DNA of 33,250 nucleotides from Acidimicrobiales bacterium (GTDB lineage Bacteria > Actinomycetota > Acidimicrobiia > Acidimicrobiales > AC-14). The first letter of the stretch is position 1. Each line of letters opens with the position of its first letter. A model generated the notes under the pieces. That model had not been told where the DNA came from. It saw only the letters and a list, made by a program, of their open reading frames with translations, and searched no databases. Shown here one piece after another: positions 7,227-13,783 of this stretch. Where the stretch lies: the NCBI GenBank assembly GCA_025463925.1, contig JAODBK010000097.1, forward strand, positions 1 through 33,250. The letters are read 5' to 3'. Made by a program: the position numbers and the translations under genes.

Positions 7227-7949
7227 ATGCAGATCGACCTCTTCACGATCCTCCCGACGCTGCTCGAGGCGCCCCTCGCCGGCAGCCTCCTCGGACGGGC
7301 GCGGTCGCGGGGCCTGGTCGACGTGCGGGTCCACGACCTGCGGCGGTTCACCGACGACGTCCACCGGTCGGTCGACGACGCGCCGTTCGGCGGCGGGGCC
7401 GGCATGGTGCTGCTGCCGGAGCCGATCTTCGCGGCGGTCGAGGCCGTCCAGCCGCACCGGCCGTTGTTGCTGCTCGGCCCGGGGGGCCGGCGCTTCGACC
7501 AGGTGGTGGCCGTGGAGCTGGCGGCGTCGCCCGGCTTCTCGCTGGTGTGCGGGCGGTACGAGGGCGTGGACGAACGGGTGCGCGAGCACCTGGTCGACGG
7601 CGAGCTCTCGGTGGGCGACTACGTGCTGGCCGGCGGCGAGGCCGCGGCCTGGGTGGTGGTGGAGGCGGTGACCCGGTTGCTCCCCGGCGTGATGGGCAAC
7701 GAGGCGTCGGCCGACGACGAGAGCTTCGGCGACGGGCTCCTCGCGTACCCGCAGTACACCCGGCCGGCCACGTTCCGCGCATGGGACGTGCCGGAGGTGC
7801 TGCGCTCCGGCGACCATGGCCGCATCGCGCGGTGGCGCCGGGCCCAAGCCCTCGCCCGCACGATTGCCCGTCGCCCCGACCTCATCGAGGCTCGCGGCGG
7901 GCTGACCGAGGGGGATCGCGCGGTGCTCGCCGAGTTCGGCTTGGGATGA
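7227..7949 (+). CDS. trmD: tRNA (guanine-N1-)-methyltransferase TrmD
   Basis: TrmD makes m1G37 in tRNAs that read CNN codons, preventing +1 frameshifting. The 240-residue SPOUT enzyme shows MQIDLFTILPTLLE at the start, DDAPFGGGAGMVLLPEPI (about residues 50-67), and the trefoil-knot SAM site LVCGRYEGVDERV...DGELSVGDYVLAGGEAAA. The substrate-binding region LAYPQYTRPATFR and the C-terminal helical domain (GDHGRIARWRRAQALARTIARRPDL) are also present. The ATG at 7227 gives the canonical N-terminus. It lies divergent to the RHH-like gene, so it needs its own promoter or read-through. rplS follows after 58 bp with a separate promoter. Confidence 0.98.
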   Translation: MQIDLFTILPTLLEAPLAGSLLGRARSRGLVDVRVHDLRRFTDDVHRSVDDAPFGGGAGMVLLPEPIFAAVEAVQPHRPLLLLGPGGRRFDQVVAVELAASPGFSLVCGRYEGVDERVREHLVDGELSVGDYVLAGGEAAAWVVVEAVTRLLPGVMGNEASADDESFGDGLLAYPQYTRPATFRAWDVPEVLRSGDHGRIARWRRAQALARTIARRPDLIEARGGLTEGDRAVLAEFGLG

Positions 7950-7969
7950 CGGCCCCCGGCCGCTATCCT
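7941..7969 (+). promoter_or_regulatory. Predicted promoter of rplS
   Basis: TTGGGA (7941-7946) and TATCCT (7964-7969) are separated by exactly 17 bp, a good vegetative-sigma promoter. It overlaps the end of trmD and lies 38 bp upstream of the rplS ATG, leaving room for the CAGGAG ribosome-binding site near 7990. It would uncouple rplS from trmD. Confidence 0.6.
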
Positions 7970-8007
7970 GAGCCGTTCCCCGCAGGCCCCCAGGAGCCGA
8001 TCGCGCC

Positions 8008-8358
8008 ATGAATCCCACCGATCTCGTCGACCAGTCGAGCCTCCGAGACGACATCCCGCCGTTCGCGCCGGGCGACACGTTGAAGGTCCACGTGCGGGTC
8101 GTCGAAGGCAGCCGCGAGCGCGTCCAGGTGTTCCAGGGAGTCGTCATCCGTCGCCAGGGCGCCGGTGTGCGCGAGACGTTCACCGTCCGCAAGGTCAGCT
8201 TCGGTGTCGGCGTGGAGCGCACGTTCCCGGTGCACTCGCCGATCATCGCCCGCGTCGAGCCGGTGACCCAGGGCGACGTCCGCCGGGCCAAGCTGTATTA
8301 CCTGCGCGACCGCATCGGCAAGGCGGCGAAGATCAAAGAGAAGCGCGCCGCGCGCTGA
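8008..8358 (+). CDS. rplS: 50S ribosomal protein L19
   Basis: L19 lies at the subunit interface. The 116-residue product has the family sequence: an N-terminal [20 protein letters not shown], the core [49 protein letters not shown], and the end [22 protein letters not shown]. The ATG at 8008 follows a CCAGGAG ribosome-binding site. It ends 13 bp before lepB. Confidence 0.98.
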   Translation: MNPTDLVDQSSLRDDIPPFAPGDTLKVHVRVVEGSRERVQVFQGVVIRRQGAGVRETFTVRKVSFGVGVERTFPVHSPIIARVEPVTQGDVRRAKLYYLRDRIGKAAKIKEKRAAR

Positions 8359-8371
8359 TCCTCCTGGCCAG

Positions 8372-9067
8372 TTGATCGCCTGGCAGCCGGTCCTCATTTC
8401 CACCAGCGAGGCGCGACCCATCGAGGCGCGACCGAGCGAGCTTCCGCCGTTCCGGCGCCACCACGCCGCCACCCCGTCGCAGCTCGGGCGGGAGGCGCCA
8501 TGGCTCGTGATCCTCGCGATCGCGATCGCGTTCGTCGTCAAGACGTTCGGCGCGCAGCTCTTCTACATCCCGTCGGCGTCGATGCAGCCGCAGCTCAACC
8601 CGGGCGACCGCGTGCTGGTGTCGAAGCTCAGCTACGACCTCCACCCCGTGCACCGGGGCGACGTCGTGGTGTTCGAGGCGCCCGGGCCCCATCAGCCGAG
8701 CCGGTCGAACGTCGTCGTCAAAGTGCTGCGCGGGTTCCTCCAGGCCGTCGGCGTGGCCCAGCCCTCCACCGAGGACTACATCAAGCGGGTGATCGCGTTG
8801 CCGGGTGAGACGGTGGAGACGCGGAACGGCGAGATCTGGGTGGACGGCGCGCCGCTCGACGAGCCGTACCTGTCGCTCAACGCCCGTGCCAGCCCCGGCC
8901 CGCCGATCACCACGCCGGTGACGGTGCCCGCCGGAGATGTCTGGGTGATGGGCGACAACCGCGCCAACTCGCAGGACAGCCGGTTCTTCGGCCCGATCGG
9001 CAAGTCGAAGGTCGTCGGCCGGGCCATCCTGCGCATCTGGCCGTTCGGCCGAACATCGTTCTTGTGA
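8372..9067 (+). CDS. lepB: Signal peptidase I
   Basis: LepB cleaves signal peptides from Sec- and Tat-exported proteins at the outer face of the cytoplasmic membrane. The 231-residue product has a cytoplasmic N-terminus of about 43 residues and one transmembrane helix (about 44-58, LVILAIAIAFVVKTF). The catalytic Ser is S70 in IPSASMQP. The general-base Lys is K138 in YIKRVIALPGE. The box E motif GDNRANSQDS is at 194-203. The start is the least certain point: TTG at 8372 is the first in-frame start after a stop, 13 bp after rplS, and no ATG or GTG gives a full N-terminus. rnhB, which often follows lepB in Actinobacteria, is absent here; the DUF2469 gene starts 33 bp on. Confidence 0.96.
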   Translation: MIAWQPVLISTSEARPIEARPSELPPFRRHHAATPSQLGREAPWLVILAIAIAFVVKTFGAQLFYIPSASMQPQLNPGDRVLVSKLSYDLHPVHRGDVVVFEAPGPHQPSRSNVVVKVLRGFLQAVGVAQPSTEDYIKRVIALPGETVETRNGEIWVDGAPLDEPYLSLNARASPGPPITTPVTVPAGDVWVMGDNRANSQDSRFFGPIGKSKVVGRAILRIWPFGRTSFL

Positions 9068-9071
9068 GCCC

Positions 9072-9077
9072 TACACT
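9072..9077 (+). promoter_or_regulatory. Candidate -10 element upstream of the DUF2469 gene
   Basis: TACACT lies 23 bp before the GTG at 9101, with a GGGGAAG ribosome-binding site between. No convincing -35 is seen at 16-18 bp spacing, so this is a weak call. Confidence 0.3.
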
Positions 9078-9100
9078 GCGTTGCCAATGGGGAAGCACCC

Positions 9101-9397
9101 GTGAGCGCTGAGGACCTCGAGCGGTACGAGACCGAGATCGAGCTCCAGCTCTATCGCGAGTACAGCGACGTGGTGAAGATGTTCACCTACGTCGTCGAGA
9201 CCGAGCGTCGCTTCTACCTCGCCAACAGCATGGACATGCACGTCCGCAACGAGGACGGCGCGACGTACTTCGAGATCGACCTCCGCGATGCCTGGGTGTG
9301 GGACATGTACCGCCCGGCGCCGGCCCGGTTCGTCTCGAACGTGCGGGTCGTGACGTTCAAGGACGTGAACGTCGAAGAGCTCCGTCGCGAAGACTGA
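9101..9397 (+). CDS. DUF2469 family protein (conserved actinobacterial protein)
   Basis: A 98-residue protein of the actinobacterial DUF2469 family, conserved between lepB/rnhB and yraN in mycobacteria (M. tuberculosis Rv2901c). The sequence matches the family throughout: MSAEDLERYETEIELQLYRE at the start, SDVVKMFTYVVETERRFYLAN, and a Tyr/Trp/Asp-rich end (FEIDLRDAWVWDMYRP...VRVVTFKDVNVEEL). It is cytoplasmic and acidic, with no signal peptide. The biochemical role is not known to me. The start GTG at 9101 has a reasonable Shine-Dalgarno (GGGGAAG). The end is 16 bp before yraN, so the two are probably co-transcribed. Confidence 0.93.
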   Translation: MSAEDLERYETEIELQLYREYSDVVKMFTYVVETERRFYLANSMDMHVRNEDGATYFEIDLRDAWVWDMYRPAPARFVSNVRVVTFKDVNVEELRRED

Positions 9398-9413
9398 CGC
9401 TTCGAGGCTCGCC

Positions 9414-9761
9414 GTGACGCAGGCCAGGCGGGCCTTGGGGGCCCGGGGCGAGGAGCAGGTCGCCGCTTGGTACCAGGAGCGCGGATACCGCGTGCTGGCC
9501 CGCAACTGGCGCTGCAAGACCGGCGAGCTCGACCTCATCGTGGCCCGCGGCCGTTCGGTGGTGTTCTGCGAGGTCAAGGCGCGCACCTCCGACGCCTTCG
9601 GTGTGCCGGCCGAGGCGGTCGGCCGCGCCAAACAAGTGCGAATCCGGCGCCTGGCCGCGACGTGGCTCGACACCGCGGCCCCGTGGCCCGCCGCGGCCAT
9701 CCGGTTCGATGTCGCGTCGGTGCTCGCCGGCGTCATCGAGATCATCGAGGGCGCGTTCTGA
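9414..9761 (+). CDS. yraN: YraN family (UPF0102) predicted endonuclease-fold protein
   Basis: YraN proteins have a restriction-endonuclease-like (PD-(D/E)xK) fold and often lie beside comM and dprA. The biochemical role is still unsettled. The 115-residue product shows the family order: ALGARGEEQVAAWYQERGYRVLARNWR, then the catalytic-type GELDLIVARGRSVVFCEVKAR with the Glu-Asp and ExK triad, and the C-terminal AIRFDVASVLAG. The start is a GTG at 9414. The gene faces the minus-strand HNH gene. In mycobacteria comM follows directly, but here about 2.5 kb of other genes separate the two. Confidence 0.95.
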   Translation: MTQARRALGARGEEQVAAWYQERGYRVLARNWRCKTGELDLIVARGRSVVFCEVKARTSDAFGVPAEAVGRAKQVRIRRLAATWLDTAAPWPAAAIRFDVASVLAGVIEIIEGAF

Positions 9762-9765
9762 GTTC

Positions 9766-9795
9766 CCGCGGTGTCGCGGCCCGCGGTGTCGCGGC
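9766..9795 (+). repeat. 15-bp tandem duplication in the yraN/HNH convergent spacer
   Basis: CCGCGGTGTCGCGGC occurs twice in tandem (9766-9780 and 9781-9795), between the yraN stop and the HNH gene stop. It is GC-rich and self-complementary in part, so it could act as a convergent transcription block, but there is no T-tract. A function is not shown. Confidence 0.7.
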
Positions 9796-9806
9796 CCCGC
9801 CGCTTG

Positions 9807-11003
9807 TCACGGCCCGCGGGCGCTCCACAAGCCGCGCTGCCGGTCGCGCTCGCTCTTGTCCCGGTGATGCGGCCGGCAACGCGGCGCCAGGTTCTCCAGT
9901 GACGTCTCGCCGTGGTTGGCGCGCGGGTCCACGTGGTCGAACTCGAGCCCGAAGCGCCGGCCACAACCGGGCTCGCAGCAGACCACGCCGTCGAAGTCGG
10001 GCGGCTCACCCAGCTCGAGGGCGGTGCGAATCTCGGCGTTGATGTGGCGCCCGTAGTGCGCGACCGTGTCGATCTTCGTGCCGTCGTGCAGCACGCCCTT
10101 GACGAAGGCGTCGCGCATGGCGTCGTGGATGGTGCCGACCGGCACCGGGCCGGCCCCGGCGATGTGGCACGACTCACCGGCATGCGCGTGGCCCCGCTGG
10201 TAGGCGCGCACGTCGCACACGAACACCACGTCGGCTCGTGCCGCGTTGCCCTTGCCGCGGCCGGCGACCATCCGCTCGAGGGCGTCGGCCGCGTGTCGCT
10301 CGCGCGGCTCGGGCCGGCCGGCGCGGTGGCCCCTCCTCCACTCTCGGTCGGTCTCGGCGTCGAGCCGGCTCACGAACGGGATTCCGACCTCTGGCACCAG
10401 AGAGAACGTGCCGCACACCATGCCGATCTCGTCGCGCCAGTGGCGGACCGAACGAGCGTCGCGTTGGCGACGCGCCAGTTCCTCGGGCCTGACCGCCGCC
10501 TGGCGCTTCTTGCGACCCTTCTCCTGCAGTGCGCGCAGGGTCTCGCGCGTCGCGGTGGCGAGCATCTCGCGCTCCGAGCCCGGGCACTGGGTCTCGGTCT
10601 TGGCGATCTCCTCGACCTGCCTCATCGACAGCGCACCCTTGGCGGCCGCGTCTCTCGTCGCGGGCATGTCCTGCAAGCACTTGGCGGCGTGCAGCTCGCG
10701 GCCGGCCTCACCGCATGACGTGCCGCTGACGCGGCCCAACCAGTCCGCCGGATCGGTGAAGCCCGATTGCCGATGCGCGCCGGCGTCGGCGGCCTTCGCC
10801 GCCGCCATGGCGCGCAGCGTCGCGCAGGCCTTCTCGGTCTTGGCCAGCTCCTCGACGAGCAGCACGCACGTCTGCGGCGAGATCGACGCCAGCTCGAGGC
10901 GCGACAGCTCGGCGCGGTACCGACCGAGTGACGACAGCACGCCCAACTGTCCACCTCCTCCCGATGCGACGAATGCACTGGTCTCCGGTGGCGGCCCGTC
11001 CAA
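9807..11003 (-). CDS. DUF222/13E12-type HNH endonuclease
   Basis: This 398-residue protein has the plan of the actinobacterial DUF222 (13E12 repeat) family: a long helical N-terminal region (about 25-330) followed by a C-terminal HNH nuclease. The nuclease has a CEPGC zinc knuckle (C343, C347), catalytic-type His in LEFDHVDP (H357), N371 in LENLAPRC, C376 and H379/H380 in the closing HH. Family members are predicted DNA-cleaving enzymes that multiply in actinobacterial genomes; their physiological role is unclear. The first in-frame start after a stop is TTG at 11003. Just upstream is a TTGACA-17-TAGATT promoter with a LexA box inside the spacer, so SOS control is likely. It converges with yraN and looks like an accessory insertion. 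Confidence 0.92.
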   Translation of the reverse strand: MDGPPPETSAFVASGGGGQLGVLSSLGRYRAELSRLELASISPQTCVLLVEELAKTEKACATLRAMAAAKAADAGAHRQSGFTDPADWLGRVSGTSCGEAGRELHAAKCLQDMPATRDAAAKGALSMRQVEEIAKTETQCPGSEREMLATATRETLRALQEKGRKKRQAAVRPEELARRQRDARSVRHWRDEIGMVCGTFSLVPEVGIPFVSRLDAETDREWRRGHRAGRPEPRERHAADALERMVAGRGKGNAARADVVFVCDVRAYQRGHAHAGESCHIAGAGPVPVGTIHDAMRDAFVKGVLHDGTKIDTVAHYGRHINAEIRTALELGEPPDFDGVVCCEPGCGRRFGLEFDHVDPRANHGETSLENLAPRCRPHHRDKSERDRQRGLWSARGP

Positions 11004-11027
11004 CCCGGGCCACGAGGTTGTGTGAGC

Positions 11028-11056
11028 AATCTAGGGCGAACACATGTTCGTGTCAA
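11028..11056 (-). promoter_or_regulatory. Near-consensus promoter of the HNH gene
   Basis: On the minus strand, TTGACA (11056-11051) and TAGATT (11033-11028) are separated by exactly 17 bp. This is the best vegetative promoter in the window. The predicted start of transcription is near 11020, giving a leader of about 17-20 nt before the TTG at 11003. The spacer contains the palindrome described in the next entry. Confidence 0.8.
11037..11050 (-). promoter_or_regulatory. LexA (SOS) box in the HNH gene promoter spacer
   Basis: CGAAC-ACAT-GTTCG (plus-strand reading) has perfect 5-bp half-sites and the 4-bp spacing of the LexA operator of Actinobacteria and Bacillus (CGAACN4GTTCG). It fills most of the spacer between TTGACA and TAGATT, so bound LexA would exclude RNA polymerase. 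I saw no second copy of this motif in the window, but I could not search exhaustively. Confidence 0.8.
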
Positions 11057-11075
11057 GCACGAATTCAAGAAATCT

Positions 11076-11282
11076 TCAGCGGGTGGGCCGCCGCCGGTCG
11101 CGATGCTCCCAGCACGGGTGGTGCCAGTGCCGGCGAAGGTCGGGCGCGTCGAGGGGCACCACGACGACGTGGCCGGTGCCGGGGGTGATGTCCTGATGGC
11201 ACCCCGGGCAGAGGTACGTCTTGGTCGCCTCGTACGGCTGCACCCGCCGCACGTCGACCGCTACCTCGGGATCAGTGCCCAC
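11076..11282 (-). CDS. Small conserved actinobacterial CxxC (zinc-ribbon-like) protein
   Basis: A 68-residue protein with the actinobacterial family sequence RRVQPYEATKTYLCPGCHQDI...GTGHVVVVPLDAPDLRRHWHHPCW. CPGC (C25, C28) and the HWHHPCW end (H54/H55, C57) would form one metal site. In databases such proteins are often mislabelled as ATP/GTP-binding; no nucleotide motif is present here. The start is the GTG at 11282. It overlaps the end of the 37-residue membrane-protein gene by 22 bp, so the two are likely co-transcribed on the minus strand. Function is unknown. Confidence 0.85.
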   Translation of the reverse strand: MGTDPEVAVDVRRVQPYEATKTYLCPGCHQDITPGTGHVVVVPLDAPDLRRHWHHPCWEHRDRRRPTR

Positions 11283-11374
11283 GCGAGCAGCGCGACGACG
11301 ACCGCGAGCGCCGCGGCGACGAGCAGGTAATCGCTCGTGCGCTTGCGCTGCTGCCGGAAGGGGTTGAAGCCCAC
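11261..11374 (-). CDS. 37-residue single-pass membrane protein
   Basis: This very short gene encodes a basic N-terminus (MGFNPFRQQRKRTSDY) and one transmembrane helix (LLVAAALAVVVALLAWALIP), the pattern of a conserved tiny actinobacterial membrane protein. The GTG at 11374 is preferred. The ATG at 11398 would add eight residues (MPADDTDR) but would overlap the echA start on the other strand. A GATACT -10 six nt before the GTG supports the shorter form. It overlaps the CxxC protein gene downstream by 22 bp. Function is unknown. Confidence 0.7.
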   Translation of the reverse strand: MGFNPFRQQRKRTSDYLLVAAALAVVVALLAWALIPR

Positions 11375-11380
11375 GCGATC

Positions 11381-11388
11381 AGTATCGT
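11381..11388. promoter_or_regulatory. Overlapping divergent -10 elements (echA and 37-residue membrane protein)
   Basis: The 8-bp island AGTATCGT reads TATCGT on the plus strand (11383-11388), 8 nt before the echA ATG at 11397. It reads GATACT on the minus strand (11386-11381), 6 nt before the GTG at 11374. The two -10 hexamers share 4 bp and neither gene has a Shine-Dalgarno sequence, so mutually exclusive, leaderless divergent transcription is predicted. Confidence 0.45.
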
Positions 11389-11396
11389 CCGCGGGC

Positions 11397-12182
11397 ATGA
11401 GCGAGTTCGAAACGATCATCGTCGAGCGCGGCGGCGGGATCGTGACGGTGACGATGAACCGCCCGGCCAGGAAGAACGCCGTCAACCGCACGATGCTGCT
11501 CGAGCTGACCGCGGTGCTGCGCGACGTGCGCTCGGCGGTCGACGACCGGGTGCTCGTGCTCACCGGCGCCGGCGGCGACTTCTGCTCCGGCGCCGATCTC
11601 ACCGATGGACTGGGCTCCTCGACGCCGGGCCTGGACACCATGCGCGACACTGCGGACCTCGCGCTCGCGCTCCACCGGCTGCCCAAGCCGACGATCGCGA
11701 AGGTGGCCGGCGTGGCCGCGGGCATGGGCGCCAACCTGGCGCTGGGCTGCGACCTGATCGTCGCGTCCGACGCGGCGCGCTTCTCGCAGATCTTCACCCG
11801 CCGGGCCTTGTCGGTGGACTGCGGCGGGTCGTGGTTGCTGCCGCGCCTGATCGGGTTGCACAAGGCCAAGGAGCTGGCGTTCTTCGCCGACGTCGTCGAC
11901 GCGTCCGAAGCCGAGCGGCTCGGCATCGTCAACCGCGTCGTGCCCGCGGATCGGCTCGACGGGTTCGTCGCCGACTGGGCGGCGCGGCTCGCTGCCGGAC
12001 CACCGATCGCGCTGTCGCTCACCAAGACCATGCTCAACTCCGGGCTGGCCACCTCGATGGACCAGGCGCTCGAGGACGAGGCGCGCGCCCAGGCGGTGAA
12101 CTTCGCGTCGGCCGACATCGTCGAGGCCATGGCGGCATTCGTCGAGAAGCGGGAGCCCGATTTCCGCGGCCACCAGACGTGA
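11397..12182 (+). CDS. Enoyl-CoA hydratase/isomerase family protein
   Basis: A crotonase-fold acyl-CoA enzyme of 261 residues. It has the oxyanion-hole segment GGDFCSGADL, the second oxyanion-hole loop KVAGVAAGMGANLALGCDLIVAS, and FTRRALSVDCGGSWLLPRLIG. In that last stretch Asp occupies the position where classic hydratases have Glu, as in PaaG/isomerase-type members, so simple hydratase activity is not assured. The end NFASADIVEAMAAFVEKREPDF is typical. The start ATG at 11397 is chosen because the conserved N-terminus begins there and a -10 lies 8 nt upstream. It belongs to no visible beta-oxidation operon. The substrate is unknown. Confidence 0.92.
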   Translation: MSEFETIIVERGGGIVTVTMNRPARKNAVNRTMLLELTAVLRDVRSAVDDRVLVLTGAGGDFCSGADLTDGLGSSTPGLDTMRDTADLALALHRLPKPTIAKVAGVAAGMGANLALGCDLIVASDAARFSQIFTRRALSVDCGGSWLLPRLIGLHKAKELAFFADVVDASEAERLGIVNRVVPADRLDGFVADWAARLAAGPPIALSLTKTMLNSGLATSMDQALEDEARAQAVNFASADIVEAMAAFVEKREPDFRGHQT

Positions 12183-12199
12183 CTGTCTCACCCCGCCGG

Positions 12200-12205
12200 T
12201 AGGGT
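12200..12205 (+). promoter_or_regulatory. Candidate -10 element of comM
   Basis: TAGGGT lies 63 bp before the comM GTG, which would give a leader of about 55 nt containing the hairpin at 12234-12267. No strong -35 is seen. Confidence 0.3.
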
Positions 12206-12233
12206 TGCATCACGCTCGTGGTGCCGGCGTGAC

Positions 12234-12267
12234 GGCCCTCCTTCCTTGCCGGTTTCCGAGGAGGGCC
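12234..12267 (+). promoter_or_regulatory. Hairpin that sequesters the comM ribosome-binding site
   Basis: GGCCCTCCT (12234-12242) is perfectly complementary to AGGAGGGCC (12259-12267) across a 16-nt loop. The right arm contains nearly all of the Shine-Dalgarno GAGGAGGG, and the GTG start follows at 12269. The hairpin has no T-tract, so it is a possible translational block rather than a terminator. Chance pairing in GC-rich DNA is possible. Confidence 0.45.
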
Positions 12268-12268
12268 C

Positions 12269-13783
12269 GTGCTCGCCACCGTTTCGTCCGCGACGCTGCT
12301 CGGCGTCGACGGCCAACCCGTCACCGTCGAGGTCCACGTGTCGAGTGGGCTGCCCGGCTTCACCGTCGTCGGGTTGCCGGACGCGCCGTGTCGCGAATCG
12401 CGCGACCGCGTGCGGGCCGCGCTGTTGTCGAGCGGCTTGTCGTGGCCGCAGAAGCGCGTCACCGTCAACCTGGCGCCGTCGGGCGTGCGCAAGGGCGGGC
12501 CCGGGCTCGATCTCCCGATCGCGATCGGCGTGCTCGTCGCCACCGAGGTCTTCCCGCCGGAATGGTGCTTCGGCGTCGGGTTCATCGGCGAGCTCGGCCT
12601 CGACGGCTCGATCCGTCGCGTGCCCGGCATCGTCCCGATGGTCGACGCGATCGGGGAGCCGACGGTCGTGGTCCCCGGCGGGTGCGAGCGCGAGGCGACG
12701 CTGGTCGGCCGGCACGAGGTCCGCGGCGCGTCGACGGTGGTCGAGCTGCTCGAGTGCCTGCGCGGTGAGGCGGCGTGGCCGGACCCGGCGCCGCCGGCGC
12801 CGGTGCCGGCGACTGGCGTGCACGAGCGGCTCGACCTGTGCGACGTGCGCGGCCAGGCGGTCGCCCGGCTGGCCCTCGAGGTCAGCGCGGCCGGCGGCCA
12901 CCACCTGCTGTTCTGCGGGCCGCCGGGCTCCGGCAAGACGATGCTGGCCCGCCGGCTGCCCGGCTTGTTGCCGAAGCTCACCGGGCCGGCGGCGCTCGAA
13001 GCGACCCGCGTGCGTTCGGCCGCGGGGTTGGTGTTGCCGGGCGACGGGCTGGTCATCGACCCGCCGTTTCGCGCGCCGCACCACGGCGCGTCACCGGTGT
13101 CGGTCATCGGCGGCGGGTCGGCGCACATGCGACCTGGCGAGGTCAGCTTGGCGTCGGGCGGCGTGCTCTTCCTCGACGAGCTGGCCGAATTCCCGAACGC
13201 GGTGCTCGACGCGTTGCGGACGCCGATCGAGGAGGGCGTGGTCCGGGTGTGCCGCGCCAAGGGATCGGTCGCGTACCCGGCGCGCTTCCTGCTCGTGGGC
13301 GCGACCAACCCCTGCCCATGCGGCGAGTGGCCGACGATGGCGTGCCGGTGCAGCGACGTCGCGCGGTCGCGCTATGTCCGCAAGCTGTCCGGCCCGCTGA
13401 TCGACCGGTTCGATCTGCGGGTGCTCGTCCGCCGGCCCGACGTGTCGGCGCTGCTCACCGGTCGGCCGGCCGAGCCGACCGCCGCGGTCGCGGCGCGCGT
13501 CCTCACCGCGAGGACCCGGGCCGCCGAACGGGGCGTGATGTGCAACGCCGAGCTGCCGGCCGACCGGCTCGACGAGCTGGCACCGCTCGCCGACGACGGT
13601 GTTCACCTGCTCGAGCACCGGTTGCGGGCCGGCATGCTGTCGGCGCGCGGCCTCCATCGGGTGCGCCGGGTGGCCCGGACGTTGGCCGATCTCGCCGACG
13701 GTCCCGACACCCTCGGCGAGGAGCACGTCGGGTTGGCGCTGGCGTTGCGGGCCGACCCGGCGCACGAGGAGGTCGCGGCGTGA
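12269..13783 (+). CDS. comM: YifB/ComM family Mg-chelatase-like AAA+ ATPase
   Basis: ComM is a hexameric AAA+ helicase that promotes branch migration during natural transformation in other bacteria. The 504-residue product has the N-terminal lon-protease-like/ChlI region (SSGLPGFTVVGLPDAPCRESRDRVRAAL; NLAPSGVRKGGPGLDLPIAIG). Then come Walker A GPPGSGKT (217-224), RAPHHGAS (268-275), Walker B GVLFLDEL (298-305), ATNPCPCGEWP, and a C-terminal domain with LSARGLHRVRRVARTLADL. The start is a GTG at 12269 directly after the strong GAGGAGGG site. Its stop overlaps the dprA start (GTGA at 13780-13783), so the two are translationally coupled. Confidence 0.97.
   Translation: MLATVSSATLLGVDGQPVTVEVHVSSGLPGFTVVGLPDAPCRESRDRVRAALLSSGLSWPQKRVTVNLAPSGVRKGGPGLDLPIAIGVLVATEVFPPEWCFGVGFIGELGLDGSIRRVPGIVPMVDAIGEPTVVVPGGCEREATLVGRHEVRGASTVVELLECLRGEAAWPDPAPPAPVPATGVHERLDLCDVRGQAVARLALEVSAAGGHHLLFCGPPGSGKTMLARRLPGLLPKLTGPAALEATRVRSAAGLVLPGDGLVIDPPFRAPHHGASPVSVIGGGSAHMRPGEVSLASGGVLFLDELAEFPNAVLDALRTPIEEGVVRVCRAKGSVAYPARFLLVGATNPCPCGEWPTMACRCSDVARSRYVRKLSGPLIDRFDLRVLVRRPDVSALLTGRPAEPTAAVAARVLTARTRAAERGVMCNAELPADRLDELAPLADDGVHLLEHRLRAGMLSARGLHRVRRVARTLADLADGPDTLGEEHVGLALALRADPAHEEVAA

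Noticed and set aside
9766-9795. Tandem 15-bp repeat as an attachment site or terminator
   Set aside because: It has only two short GC-rich copies, no T-tract and no element boundaries. It is kept only as a repeat.
12034-13308. Minus-strand open frame of more than 400 codons opposite echA/comM
   Set aside because: Its composition is Pro/Ser/Arg/Thr low complexity typical of antisense high-GC frames; comM and echA motifs on the plus strand are unambiguous.
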